From contig DATLZD010000029.1 of the NCBI GenBank assembly GCA_035574155.1, positions 1-7,105 on the forward strand: a stretch of 7,105 bases of DNA, written 5' to 3'. The first letter of the stretch is position 1, and the number at the start of each line of letters is the position of its first letter. The position numbers and the translations under genes are program-made. The stretch comes from HRBIN24 sp035574155. GTDB taxonomy: Bacteria > Chloroflexota > Dehalococcoidia > SM23-28-2 > HRBIN24. The notes under the pieces were generated by a model. That model did not search any database and was not told where the DNA came from. It saw nothing but the letters and a program-made list of their open reading frames with translations. Of this stretch, positions 1 to 6,148 are shown one piece after another.

Positions 1-98
1 CCCCGCCGACGCTGTGGCCCCCGCCCCAGGTAATGGGCCTCGGCCAGCTCGAGACAGACCAGAAACGCCTGCCGCAGCCTGCCACTACCTTTCGCCAT
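1..98 (-). CDS. possible 5' end of a leftward gene, truncated by window edge
   Basis: On the minus strand an ATG at 98-96 opens a frame that stays open to the window edge (32 codons). It begins MAKGSGRLRQAF and continues with a Leu/Ala/Glu-rich stretch (LVCLELAEAHYLGRG). An in-frame TAG lies 12 bases upstream and there is no other start between, so if the gene is real this is its start. About three quarters of the codons end in G or C, as in a coding frame of this genome. There is no convincing Shine-Dalgarno; a GGAG lies too far upstream. Only a weak promoter-like pair (TTGTCT and TAGGCT, 17 apart, minus strand) is visible. I do not recognise the product. A competing ATG at 103 in another frame is also open but gives a Trp/Cys-rich, less protein-like sequence. 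The stretch may also be non-coding. Confidence 0.3.
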   Translation of the reverse strand, partial: MAKGSGRLRQAFLVCLELAEAHYLGRGPQRRR

Positions 99-148
99 GG
101 CATACGAAGCCTATCTCCAACCCTTTTACAAGACAAGCCCAGACGGCC

Positions 149-176
149 TTGACGGCGTCGGGGGGCGTCGTATACT
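149..176 (+). promoter_or_regulatory. sigma70-type promoter of tRNA-Ser
   Basis: TTGACG (149-154), a 16-base spacer and TATACT (171-176) form a near-consensus vegetative promoter. The expected transcription start is near 183, which leaves only about 8-9 bases of leader before the tRNA 5' end for RNase P to remove. It is one of the few AT-containing patches in this GC-rich region, which supports the call. Confidence 0.8.
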
Positions 177-191
177 CGATACGTGGCAGGC

Positions 192-283
192 GGAGGGATC
201 GCACAGTGGCCGAGTGCGCCCGCCTGCTAAGCGGGTGGGGGGCCAAAGCCCCCTCGCGGGTTCGAATCCCGCTCCCTCCGCCA
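192..283 (+). tRNA. tRNA-Ser, anticodon GCT, CCA encoded
   Basis: The full cloverleaf is visible. The acceptor stem GGAGGGA (192-198) pairs with TCCCTCC (273-279), followed by discriminator G280 and an encoded CCA (281-283). A D arm occupies about 201-217. The anticodon stem is CCCGC (219-223) with GCGGG (231-235) around loop CTGCTAA, anticodon GCT at 226-228, reading AGC/AGU serine codons. The long variable arm typical of class II tRNAs is GGGGGC (238-243) with GCCCCC (248-253). The T arm is GCGGG, TTCGAAT, GCGGG-complement CCCGC (256-272). The strong variable arm and anticodon make the serine identity secure. It is transcribed from its own promoter just upstream and converges on hisA. Confidence 0.97.
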
Positions 284-286
284 GTC

Positions 287-318
287 CCCGTGCCCTCTTG
301 CGCCTCCCGGGTCACGGG
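287..318. terminator. GC-rich hairpin between convergent tRNA-Ser and hisA
   Basis: CCCGTG (287-292) pairs with CACGGG (313-318), and CCC (293-295) with GGG (309-311) across a one-base bulge, giving nine GC-rich pairs and a 13-base loop. It starts four bases after the tRNA CCA and ends 16 bases before the hisA stop codon, where a shared terminator for convergent genes is expected. There is no T tract on either strand, so it is not a classical intrinsic terminator. It could be a U-less terminator, an RNA-end stabiliser, or chance pairing in GC-rich DNA. Confidence 0.35.
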
Positions 319-334
319 CGCCCAACAAGGTCGG

Positions 335-1069
335 TCACAATGCCTCCAGGGCGGCCAGGGCCTCTTCTAGGTCCAGGTCGCCCGTGTAAAGCGCCCGGCC
401 CACGATAGCCCCGTCCACGCCCAGGCGAGCCAGCGAGAGCAGGTCGTCCAGGCTGGAGATGCCGCCAGCGCAGATGAACTCCACGTCGGGGGCCGCGCCC
501 TTGGCGTGCTCCAGCAGCCGCCCTATGGCCGCCAGGTTGGGGCGGGAGAGGGTGCCGTCGCGCAGGACATCGGTGTAGATGATGCAGCGGGCCCCCAGCT
601 CCAGCAGCCGCTCCAGCAGCTGGCGGGGCGAGAGGGGCGCCTGCCGCAGCCAGCCGCGGGTGGCCACATGGCCGCCCCGGGCGTCCACCGCCACGGCCAC
701 CCGTCCCGGGAACTGGGCCAGGACCGCCGCCAGGAGGGCCTCGTCCTCCACCGCGGCCGTGCCCAGGACACAGCGCTGGGCACCCATCTCCAGATAGGCC
801 GAAAGGTCGTCCAGGCGGCGGATGCCCCCGCCCACCTGCACAGGCACCGAGACGGCGCGCAGGACGGACTCCACCGCCCGACGGCCCACCGGGCGGCCCT
901 CCCTGGCCCCGTCCAGGTCCACCACGTGCAGCCGCCTCGCCCCGGCGGCCTGGAAGCGGCGGGCCACGGCCGCCGGGTCGTCGTCGTAGACCGTCTGGCG
1001 GGAGTAGTCGCCCTGGAAGAGGCGCACGCAGCGCCCGCCAGCGATGTCTATGGCCGGGATGACCTCCAC
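335..1069 (-). CDS. hisA: HisA, ProFAR isomerase (histidine biosynthesis)
   Basis: The product is 244 residues, the usual size for HisA, a cytoplasmic (beta/alpha)8 barrel that performs the Amadori-type isomerisation of ProFAR to PRFAR, the fourth step of histidine synthesis. The opening VEVIPAIDI contains catalytic Asp8. The second catalytic aspartate is Asp129 in AVDARGG, equivalent to T. maritima Asp127. Phosphate-binding segments are VGGGIR (79-84), the late AGGISS and IVGRALY, and the IIYTDVLRDGT motif is typical of HisA. The start is the GTG at 1069-1067, preceded by AGGAGG at 5 bases; the open frame runs far upstream but only as antisense of nusA. A dual HisA/TrpF (PriA) role is known in actinobacteria but nothing here argues for it. 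No other his gene is visible, so this is a detached copy with its own promoter. Confidence 0.96.
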   Translation of the reverse strand: MEVIPAIDIAGGRCVRLFQGDYSRQTVYDDDPAAVARRFQAAGARRLHVVDLDGAREGRPVGRRAVESVLRAVSVPVQVGGGIRRLDDLSAYLEMGAQRCVLGTAAVEDEALLAAVLAQFPGRVAVAVDARGGHVATRGWLRQAPLSPRQLLERLLELGARCIIYTDVLRDGTLSRPNLAAIGRLLEHAKGAAPDVEFICAGGISSLDDLLSLARLGVDGAIVGRALYTGDLDLEEALAALEAL

Positions 1070-1074
1070 CTTTC

Positions 1075-1080
1075 CCTCCT
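1075..1080 (-). promoter_or_regulatory. Shine-Dalgarno of hisA
   Basis: A perfect AGGAGG on the minus strand lies 5 bases before the GTG start of hisA. It decides the start, because the same frame is open for hundreds of codons upstream. Confidence 0.85.
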
Positions 1081-1099
1081 CCCCGGCGTCACCAGTTGC

Positions 1100-1128
1100 A
1101 TGATGACACGGCCCCGGGGGCCTGTCCA
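1100..1128 (-). promoter_or_regulatory. putative hisA promoter
   Basis: On the minus strand TGGACA (1128-1123), a 17-base spacer and CATCAT (1105-1100) match the vegetative consensus at five and four positions. The predicted start near 1093 gives a short leader of about 24 bases that just holds the Shine-Dalgarno. The spacer contains a perfect inverted repeat, GGCCCC-G-GGGGCC (1110-1122). The -10 is imperfect, so the call is moderate. Confidence 0.5.
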
Positions 1129-1172
1129 CGCGGGGGACCGCGGCCCTGGGCGGGCGGGACGCGCACAGACGC

Positions 1173-1201
1173 TTGCGTGCGGGGCGCACCCGTGCTAACA
1201 T
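1173..1201 (+). promoter_or_regulatory. putative promoter of the nusA operon, extended -10
   Basis: TTGCGT (1173-1178), a 17-base spacer and TAACAT (1196-1201), preceded by TG at 1193-1194, form an extended -10 promoter. Transcription should begin near 1208, leaving a leader of about 75 bases before nusA. An inverted repeat, GTGCG-GGG-CGCAC (1177-1189), sits in the spacer and could bind a regulator. The divergent hisA promoter starts about 45 bases upstream. Confidence 0.6.
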
Positions 1202-1223
1202 TTGGACGGAATAGACCAGCCCG

Positions 1224-1246
1224 AAGGTGGGGCGACCCACCTTTTT
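1224..1246 (+). terminator. intrinsic terminator / attenuator in the nusA leader
   Basis: AAGGTGGG (1224-1231) pairs perfectly with CCCACCTT (1236-1243) around a GCGA tetraloop of the GNRA class (1232-1235), followed at once by T1242-1246. This is a textbook factor-independent terminator in the plus direction only; on the minus strand no T tract follows. It lies about 16 bases after the predicted start and 36 bases before the nusA ATG, with no promoter visible between, so it should reduce read-through into the operon. The descending arm can instead pair downstream (1230-1241 with 1256-1265), a mutually exclusive fold that could act as an antiterminator. NusA autoregulation is documented in other bacteria; the mechanism here is inference. 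Confidence 0.75.
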
Positions 1247-1282
1247 GAATTCTTTGGGGGTGCCCGGCGGAGGCGTTGCCAG

Positions 1283-2689
1283 ATGAAGAGCGAGTTCCTC
1301 ATCGCCATAACTCAGCTGGCGGCGGAGAAGAACCTGCCCCGGGACGTGGTCCTGCGGGCGGTGGAGGCCGCCCTGGTCTCGGCCTATAAGAAGGACTCGG
1401 GCCTCCAGGGCAACATCACCGTCCGCATCGACCCCGACAAGGGCTCCGTGCACGTCTACCAACTGAAGACGGTGGTGGAGGAGGTATCGGACCCCAAGAC
1501 GGAGATAGCCCTCGCCGAGGCGCGCCGTCTCAAGCCCGACGCCCAGCCGGGCGACACCATCGCCCTGGAGGTGACGCCCCAGGGGGCCGGCCGCATCGCC
1601 GCCCAGACGGCCAAGCAGGTGGTCCTGCAGCGGCTGCGGGAGGCGGAGCGGGAGAAGGTCTATGAGGAGTTCGCCGCCCGCGAGGGCGAGGTGGTCTCGG
1701 GCGTCGTCCAGCGGGTGGAGCCACGGCAGGTCATCGTGGACCTGGGCCACACGGAGGCCGTGCTGCCCGCCGCCGAGCAGGTACGCACCGAGCAGTACCG
1801 GCCGGGCCAGCGCCTGAAGTTCTACCTGCTGGAGGTGCAGCGGACCGCCAAGGGCCCCCAGCTGGTCCTTTCCCGCACCCACCGTAACCTGGTGAAGCGC
1901 CTGCTGGAGCTGGAGGTGCCCGAGGTGGCCCGGGGCATCGTGGAGGTGAAGGCCATCGCCCGCGAGCCAGGCCAGCGCAGCAAGGTGGCGGTGGCCGCCC
2001 GCCAGCCCGGGGTGGACCCGGTGGGGGCCTGCGTGGGCCTGCGGGGCCTGCGCATCCAGAACATCGTCAACGAGCTGGGCGGCGAGCGCATCGACGTGGT
2101 GGAGTGGGACAGGGACCCTGCCCGCTTCGTGGCCAACGCCCTCAGCCCCGCCCAGGTCAGCCGCGTCATCATCAACGAGGACGAGAAGACGGCCATCGTG
2201 GTGGTGCCCGACCGTCAGCTGTCGCTGGCCATCGGCAAGGAAGGGCAGAACGCCCGGCTGGCCGCCAAGCTGACGGGATGGCGCATCGACATCAAGCCCG
2301 AGTCGGTCCTGGAGAGGGTCCCCACGCCGGCCAGGGACGGCGGCCCCGCCGAGGCCCCCGTGGAGAGGAAGGAGGAGCCGCCGGCCGAGGAGCGCCGCCT
2401 CCAGCCCTGGGAGGAGGTCATCGAGCGGGAAGCGCCTGCCGCCGAAGGGGTGGAGGCAGCCCCCGTCCAGGAGGAGGCCGCCCCTGCCGAGGCCGCCCCC
2501 GAGGGCGAGCCGGCGCCGGTGGGTGCCCAGCCCCAGCGCCCCGTGATACGCTTCGCCGAGGAGGTCCTGGGGCGGTCCTCCCGCCGCCTCGAGAAGGAGG
2601 AGACCAAGGGCAAGAAGGCCAAGAAGGGCGTCCGCCGCCCCAAGGCCGAGGACGAGGAGTTCGACCTGGAGGAGCTGGAGGATCTCTAG
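1283..2689 (+). CDS. nusA: NusA, transcription elongation/termination factor
   Basis: The product is 468 residues. NusA binds RNA polymerase and nascent RNA, promotes pausing and hairpin termination, and joins rRNA antitermination complexes. Domains in order: an N-terminal RNAP-binding region (about 1-125, MKSEFLIAITQLAAEKNLP), an S1 domain (about 130-200, EGEVVSGVVQRVEPRQVIVDL), KH1 with GLRG at 252-255, and KH2 with GKEG at 318-321. From about 347 on comes a low-complexity Pro/Ala/Glu-rich tail, then a lysine-rich patch (KGKKAKKGVRRPK) and an acidic end (EEFDLEELEDL). It lacks the C-terminal acidic repeat domains of the E. coli form, as most NusA proteins do. The ATG at 1283 is chosen because family similarity begins there and GGAGG (1269-1273) sits 9 bases upstream; an in-frame ATG at 1202 would add 27 unrelated residues. 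It is first in the operon, with its own promoter and an attenuator-like leader. Confidence 0.97.
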   Translation: MKSEFLIAITQLAAEKNLPRDVVLRAVEAALVSAYKKDSGLQGNITVRIDPDKGSVHVYQLKTVVEEVSDPKTEIALAEARRLKPDAQPGDTIALEVTPQGAGRIAAQTAKQVVLQRLREAEREKVYEEFAAREGEVVSGVVQRVEPRQVIVDLGHTEAVLPAAEQVRTEQYRPGQRLKFYLLEVQRTAKGPQLVLSRTHRNLVKRLLELEVPEVARGIVEVKAIAREPGQRSKVAVAARQPGVDPVGACVGLRGLRIQNIVNELGGERIDVVEWDRDPARFVANALSPAQVSRVIINEDEKTAIVVVPDRQLSLAIGKEGQNARLAAKLTGWRIDIKPESVLERVPTPARDGGPAEAPVERKEEPPAEERRLQPWEEVIEREAPAAEGVEAAPVQEEAAPAEAAPEGEPAPVGAQPQRPVIRFAEEVLGRSSRRLEKEETKGKKAKKGVRRPKAEDEEFDLEELEDL

Positions 2690-2692
2690 GCC

Positions 2693-2989
2693 GTGGCCGC
2701 GCGGGGCAGGCATGTCCCGGTGCGAACCTGCGTGGGCTGCCGTGGCACCGCTGCCAAGGGCGAGCTGCTGCGGGTGGTGCGGACCCCGGACGGCAGGGTG
2801 GAGGTGGACCCCACCGGCAAGCGGGCCGGCCGTGGCGCCTACCTCCACCGCGACTATGCCTGCTGGCAGGCGGCCCTGAGGCGGGACCGCTTGGCCCACG
2901 CCCTGCGCACCACCCTGACGGCCCAGGAGCGGGAGTCCCTCCTGGCCCATGCCCGAACACTTCTGGAGAAAGGTGAAGTCAAGCCATGA
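2693..2989 (+). CDS. ylxR: YlxR/RnpM family small RNA-binding protein (DUF448)
   Basis: This 98-residue basic protein has the YlxR hallmarks: RTCVGCR near the N-terminus (11-17), the ELLRVVR strand (24-30) and the signature GRGAYL (46-51). The usual Cys after GRGAYL is His52 here, while Cys57 follows shortly. The family sits between nusA and infB in many bacteria, and the B. subtilis member has been reported to modulate RNase P. The GTG at 2693 is chosen because GGAGGA (2677-2682) lies 10 bases upstream inside the nusA 3' end. The gene begins 3 bases after the nusA stop, and its TGA overlaps the infB ATG as ATGA, which suggests translational coupling. The L7Ae-like ylxQ gene that often follows is absent. 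Confidence 0.93.
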   Translation: MAARGRHVPVRTCVGCRGTAAKGELLRVVRTPDGRVEVDPTGKRAGRGAYLHRDYACWQAALRRDRLAHALRTTLTAQERESLLAHARTLLEKGEVKP

Positions 2990-4740
2990 CTGCGCAAGGG
3001 ACCCGCACCGTCGCCCTGCCCGAGACCATCACCGTGCGGGAACTGGGGGAACGGCTGGGCATATCGCCCATTGAGGTCATCAAAGGCCTCATGAAGCGGG
3101 GGATCATGGCCAACATCAACCAGGCGGTGGAGTTCGAGGCGGCGGCGGCCCTGGCCCAGGAGCTGGGCTTCCAGGTGGAGGCAGAAGGGCAGCAGTCTGC
3201 CACCCAGCGGGCCGCCCTGCCCGAGGAGGAAGAGGACAGCGGCCGCCTCCAGCCCAGGCCACCGGTGGTCACCGTCATGGGACACGTGGACCATGGCAAG
3301 ACCACCCTTCTGGACACCATCCGCCGCACCAACGTGGCCGCCCAGGAGGTAGGCGGCATCACCCAGCACATCGGGGCCTACCAGGTGGAGGTGGACGGCC
3401 ACCGCATCACCTTCATCGATACCCCCGGCCACGAGGCCTTCACCGCCCTGCGGGCCCGTGGCGCCCAGGTGACGGACATCGCCGTGCTGGTGGTGGCAGC
3501 CGACGACGGCGTCATGCCCCAGACGGTGGAGGCCATCAACCACGCCAAGGCGGCGGGGGTCCCCATCATCGTGGCCATCAACAAGGTGGACCTCCCCGGC
3601 GCCGACCCCGAGAAGGTGAAGCGACAGCTGACGGAGCACGGGCTGCTGGTGGAGGAGTGGGGGGGCGACGTCATCGCCCTGCCCGTCTCAGCCAAGACGG
3701 GCGAGGGTGTCCAGGACCTGCTGGAGCACATCATCCTGGTGGCCGAGCTGCTGGAGCTGAAGGCCAATCCCGAGCGGCCGGCGGTGGGCACCATTATCGA
3801 GTCGGAGCTGGACCCCCGTCGGGGTCCCATGGCCACCGTCATCGTCCAGAACGGCACCCTGCGGGTGGGGGACACGGTGGTGGCCGGCGAGACGTGGGGA
3901 AGGGTGAAGGCCATGTTCAACGAGTTCGGCCGCCAGGTGAAGGAGGCGGGGCCGTCCACCCCCGTCAAGATCATGGGCCTGGAGGAGGTGCCCCGCGCCG
4001 GCGACGTCCTCCGCGTCCTGCCCGACGAGGCCGCCGCCCGCCAGTTGGTGGAGGAGCGCCGTCGCGAGCGGGCCGCCGCCCGCGCCGCCCACGCCATCAC
4101 CCTGGAGGAGCTGGCCGGGCAGATCGCCGCCGGCCAGGCCCGGGAGCTGAACGTCATCCTCAAGGCCGACGTGCAGGGCAGCGTGGAGGCCATCCGCGCC
4201 GCCCTGGAGAGGCTCAGCAACGAGCGGGCCCGGGTCAACGTCCTCCACGCCGCCACCGGCAACGTCACCGAGTCCGACGTGCTGCTGGCCGAGGCCTCCA
4301 AGGCCATCATCGTCGCCTTCCAGGTGAAGGCCGAGCCGGGCGCCCTGCGGGAAGCAGCCAACTACGGCGTCCAGATCCGCAACTACCAGATCATCTACCA
4401 GCTCATCGAGGACATGCAGAAGGCGCTGGAAGGCCTCCTGGAGCCGGAGACGGTGGAGGTGGTGGAGGGCCGCGCCGAGGTGAGGGCCGTCTTCCGCGTC
4501 CGCCAGGGGCGGGTGGCCGGCTGCTACGTGCGGGAAGGCACCGTCGTCCGGGGCGCCCCCTGTCGGGTCATCCGCAACGGCCAGGTCCTGCATACCGGAC
4601 GCATCTCCAGCCTGCGCCGCTTCCAGGAGGACGTGCGGGAGGTGGCCTCCGGCTACGAGTGCGGCATCGGCGTGGAAGGCTTCAACGATTTCCAAGAGGG
4701 CGACTACATCGAGACCTTCCGCCGCCAGCGCAAGGCATGA
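2986..4740 (+). CDS. infB: translation initiation factor IF-2
   Basis: The product is a compact IF2 of 584 residues, the GTPase that brings fMet-tRNA to the 30S P site and drives subunit joining. A single IF2_N module (about 9-62, ITVRELGERLGISPIEVIK) is followed by a short acidic linker, so the long N-terminal extension seen in enteric IF2 is missing. The G domain is complete: G1 GHVDHGKT (99-106), G2 GGITQHIGAY (123-132), G3 DTPGHE (145-150), G4 NKVD (199-202), G5 SAK (235-237). His149 of DTPGH is the catalytic switch II histidine. Domain II (about 265-350), the C1 region and the fMet-tRNA-binding C2 domain follow, with CRVIRNG, GRISSLRRF and the terminal GDYIETF. It overlaps ylxR by 4 bases. 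AGGTGA (2971-2976) lies 9 bases before the ATG. Confidence 0.98.
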   Translation: MTAQGTRTVALPETITVRELGERLGISPIEVIKGLMKRGIMANINQAVEFEAAAALAQELGFQVEAEGQQSATQRAALPEEEEDSGRLQPRPPVVTVMGHVDHGKTTLLDTIRRTNVAAQEVGGITQHIGAYQVEVDGHRITFIDTPGHEAFTALRARGAQVTDIAVLVVAADDGVMPQTVEAINHAKAAGVPIIVAINKVDLPGADPEKVKRQLTEHGLLVEEWGGDVIALPVSAKTGEGVQDLLEHIILVAELLELKANPERPAVGTIIESELDPRRGPMATVIVQNGTLRVGDTVVAGETWGRVKAMFNEFGRQVKEAGPSTPVKIMGLEEVPRAGDVLRVLPDEAAARQLVEERRRERAAARAAHAITLEELAGQIAAGQARELNVILKADVQGSVEAIRAALERLSNERARVNVLHAATGNVTESDVLLAEASKAIIVAFQVKAEPGALREAANYGVQIRNYQIIYQLIEDMQKALEGLLEPETVEVVEGRAEVRAVFRVRQGRVAGCYVREGTVVRGAPCRVIRNGQVLHTGRISSLRRFQEDVREVASGYECGIGVEGFNDFQEGDYIETFRRQRKA

Positions 4741-4753
4741 GACGGTCGGCGGT

Positions 4754-4760
4754 GGAGGTG
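4754..4760 (+). promoter_or_regulatory. Shine-Dalgarno of rbfA
   Basis: GGAGGTG lies 7 bases before the rbfA ATG in the 27-base gap after infB. It is the strongest ribosome binding site in the operon, suggesting that rbfA is initiated independently rather than only by coupling. Confidence 0.8.
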
Positions 4761-4767
4761 GGGCGCC

Positions 4768-5121
4768 ATGAGCCGGCGACTGGAACGCCTGGGCACCCTT
4801 CTGCGCCAGGAGCTGTCGGAGCTGGTGCGCCGCGAGCTGCACGACCCGCGCCTGGCCCAGTTCATCACCATCACCCGGGTGGACGTTTCGCCTGACCTGC
4901 AGTATGCCCGGGTCTACGTCAGCGTCCTGGGCTCCCAGGAAGAGAAGGAGGCGACCCTGGAGGCCCTGCGCAGCGCCAGCTCCTTCCTCCGCTACCACCT
5001 GGTCCAGCGGCTGGTGGTGAAGCGGGTCCCCACCCTCCAGTTCCGCTTGGACGAGTCGCTGGAGCGGGGCGACCGCCTCCTACGCCTCATCGATGAGATG
5101 GCGGGGCAGGGCCCGGGCTAG
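4768..5121 (+). CDS. rbfA: RbfA, 30S ribosome-binding (maturation) factor
   Basis: This 117-residue single-domain protein has the KH-like fold typical of RbfA, which binds immature 30S subunits near the 16S 5' helix and helps final 16S maturation, especially in the cold. Recognisable segments are the N-terminal SRRLERLGTLLRQELSELV, then HDPRL (25-29), ITRVDVSPDLQYARVYVSV, and the C-terminal KRVPTLQFRLDES followed by a helix. The length is normal for the family. It follows infB after 27 bases with an excellent ribosome binding site and precedes truB by 4 bases, the usual order. The nrnA-type DHH phosphodiesterase gene often found after rbfA is absent. Confidence 0.95.
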   Translation: MSRRLERLGTLLRQELSELVRRELHDPRLAQFITITRVDVSPDLQYARVYVSVLGSQEEKEATLEALRSASSFLRYHLVQRLVVKRVPTLQFRLDESLERGDRLLRLIDEMAGQGPG

Positions 5122-5125
5122 GACG

Positions 5126-6001
5126 GTGGCCGTAAACGGCGTCCTCAACGTCGGCAAGCCCCGGGGCCCCACCTCCTTCCAGGTGGTCCGCCACGTGCGC
5201 CGCCTCACGGGCGAGCGGCGCGTCGGCCACGGCGGCACCCTGGACCCCCTGGCCGAGGGGGTGCTGCCTGTCCTGCTGGGAAGCGCCACCCGCCTCTCCC
5301 GCTACCTCCTGGACCTGCCCAAGACTTACCGGGTGGAGGGCCGCCTGGGCCAGGCCACCGAGACCTACGACGCCGAGGGTGCCGTGACCCTGGAGGGGGA
5401 CTTCTCGGGCATCACCCTGTCGGGCCTCCGCCAGGCCCTCACGGCCTTCGAGGGCGCCATCCAGCAGGTGCCGCCGCCCTACAGCGCCGTCAAGGTGGGA
5501 GGACGCCCCGCCTACGCCCGTGCGCGCGCGGGCGAGGCGCCCCGCCTCAAGCCCCGCACCGTCCACATCTACCGCCTGGCGCTGCTGGACTACCGCCCCC
5601 CCATCTTCGTGCTGGAGGTGGAGTGCAGCCGCGGCACCTACGTCCGCTCCCTGGTGCACGACCTGGGGCTGAGGCTGGGCTGTGGCGCTCATGTGGTGCG
5701 GCTCGTGCGGCTGCGGGTCGGCCCCTTCGGCCTGGAGGAGGCGGTGCCCCTGGAGCGGCTGGCCCAGGAATGGCGAGAGCGGCTGCTCCGGCCCGATGCC
5801 GCCCTGGCCCACCTGCCGGCAGTGGGGCTGGACGAGGCGCAGGCCCAGGCGGTCCGCCACGGCCGCCCCCTGTTCCTGCCCTCGGCGCCTGCCCAGGCCC
5901 AACGGTTGCGGGCCCACGACGCCGCGGGCCACCTGCTGGCGGTCCTGCGAAAGGACGCCACAAGCGGCCTCTGGCGGCCAGAGACGGTGCTGGCTCTCTA
6001 G
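5126..6001 (+). CDS. truB: TruB, tRNA pseudouridine-55 synthase
   Basis: The product is 291 residues and converts U55 in the T loop of tRNAs to pseudouridine. It opens NGVLNVGKPRGPTSF, the usual TruB start. The catalytic aspartate is Asp40 in GHGGTLDP (35-41). Other conserved elements are KTYRVEGRLG (66-75, Tyr68), PPPYSAVKVGG (116-126) and CSRGTYVRSL (167-176, with Tyr172 and Arg174). A PUA-like C-terminal region follows. I chose the GTG at 5126, 4 bases after the rbfA stop, because family similarity begins right after it. An ATG at 5093 would add 11 basic residues and overlap rbfA by 29 bases with no ribosome binding site. The Shine-Dalgarno for the GTG is weak, so coupling to rbfA is likely. 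It is the last gene of the operon; ribF and rpsO do not follow. Confidence 0.95.
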   Translation: MAVNGVLNVGKPRGPTSFQVVRHVRRLTGERRVGHGGTLDPLAEGVLPVLLGSATRLSRYLLDLPKTYRVEGRLGQATETYDAEGAVTLEGDFSGITLSGLRQALTAFEGAIQQVPPPYSAVKVGGRPAYARARAGEAPRLKPRTVHIYRLALLDYRPPIFVLEVECSRGTYVRSLVHDLGLRLGCGAHVVRLVRLRVGPFGLEEAVPLERLAQEWRERLLRPDAALAHLPAVGLDEAQAQAVRHGRPLFLPSAPAQAQRLRAHDAAGHLLAVLRKDATSGLWRPETVLAL

Positions 6002-6046
6002 AGGCCCTCCCACAGGCGGAAATCTCCCCTTTGCTCCCCTACCTAT

Positions 6047-6061
6047 GGGGCATGGTGCCCT
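6047..6061 (+). terminator. small hairpin after truB
   Basis: GGGGCA (6047-6052) pairs with TGCCCT (6056-6061) around loop TGG, with one G-T pair. It is the only clear hairpin between the truB stop and the next promoter, 10 bases before the -35. No T tract follows, so its role in ending the operon is uncertain. Confidence 0.25.
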
Positions 6062-6070
6062 CCATCGCCC

Positions 6071-6098
6071 TTGACATCCTATGAGGGCAGGGTATGCT
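6071..6098 (+). promoter_or_regulatory. promoter of the DUF5679-type gene
   Basis: A perfect TTGACA (6071-6076), a 16-base spacer and TATGCT (6093-6098) make a strong vegetative promoter. The start should be near 6105, giving a leader of about 44 bases to the ATG at 6149. The small gene is therefore a unit separate from the nusA operon. Confidence 0.75.
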
Positions 6099-6148
6099 AG
6101 GGCGCAAGCAGGCATTTTTACAGAAGACGCACGGGGGGTGTGTGAGCG

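Noticed and set aside
14..408. Plus-strand open frames across the tRNA-Ser region
   Set aside because: They run through the tRNA and its promoter and have Arg/Pro-rich, non-protein-like composition.
1202..1282. N-terminal extension of nusA from an ATG at 1202
   Set aside because: It would place the start at or upstream of the predicted transcription start and translate the terminator hairpin; the 27 residues do not resemble NusA, and the ATG at 1283 has a ribosome binding site.
1070..2950. Very long open frame on the minus strand continuous with hisA, antisense to nusA and ylxR
   Set aside because: It is rich in His, Leu, Gly and Gln with no recognisable domain, and lies opposite clear nusA and ylxR codons. 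In such GC-rich genes stop codons are rare in the antisense frame. HisA similarity begins only at the GTG at 1069.
3688..4998. Antisense open frame of over 400 codons across infB and rbfA
   Set aside because: It is a shadow of highly biased codons in infB; low-complexity Leu/Gly/His/Asp-rich product with no motif and no ribosome binding site.
5093..5125. Upstream ATG start for truB
   Set aside because: It adds 11 Arg-rich residues not found in TruB, overlaps rbfA and has no Shine-Dalgarno.
6094..6119. Hairpin plus T5 tract (6115-6119) as a terminator
   Set aside because: Only a four-pair stem can be formed and it overlaps the -10 of a strong promoter; the T run is in the early transcribed region of the next gene.
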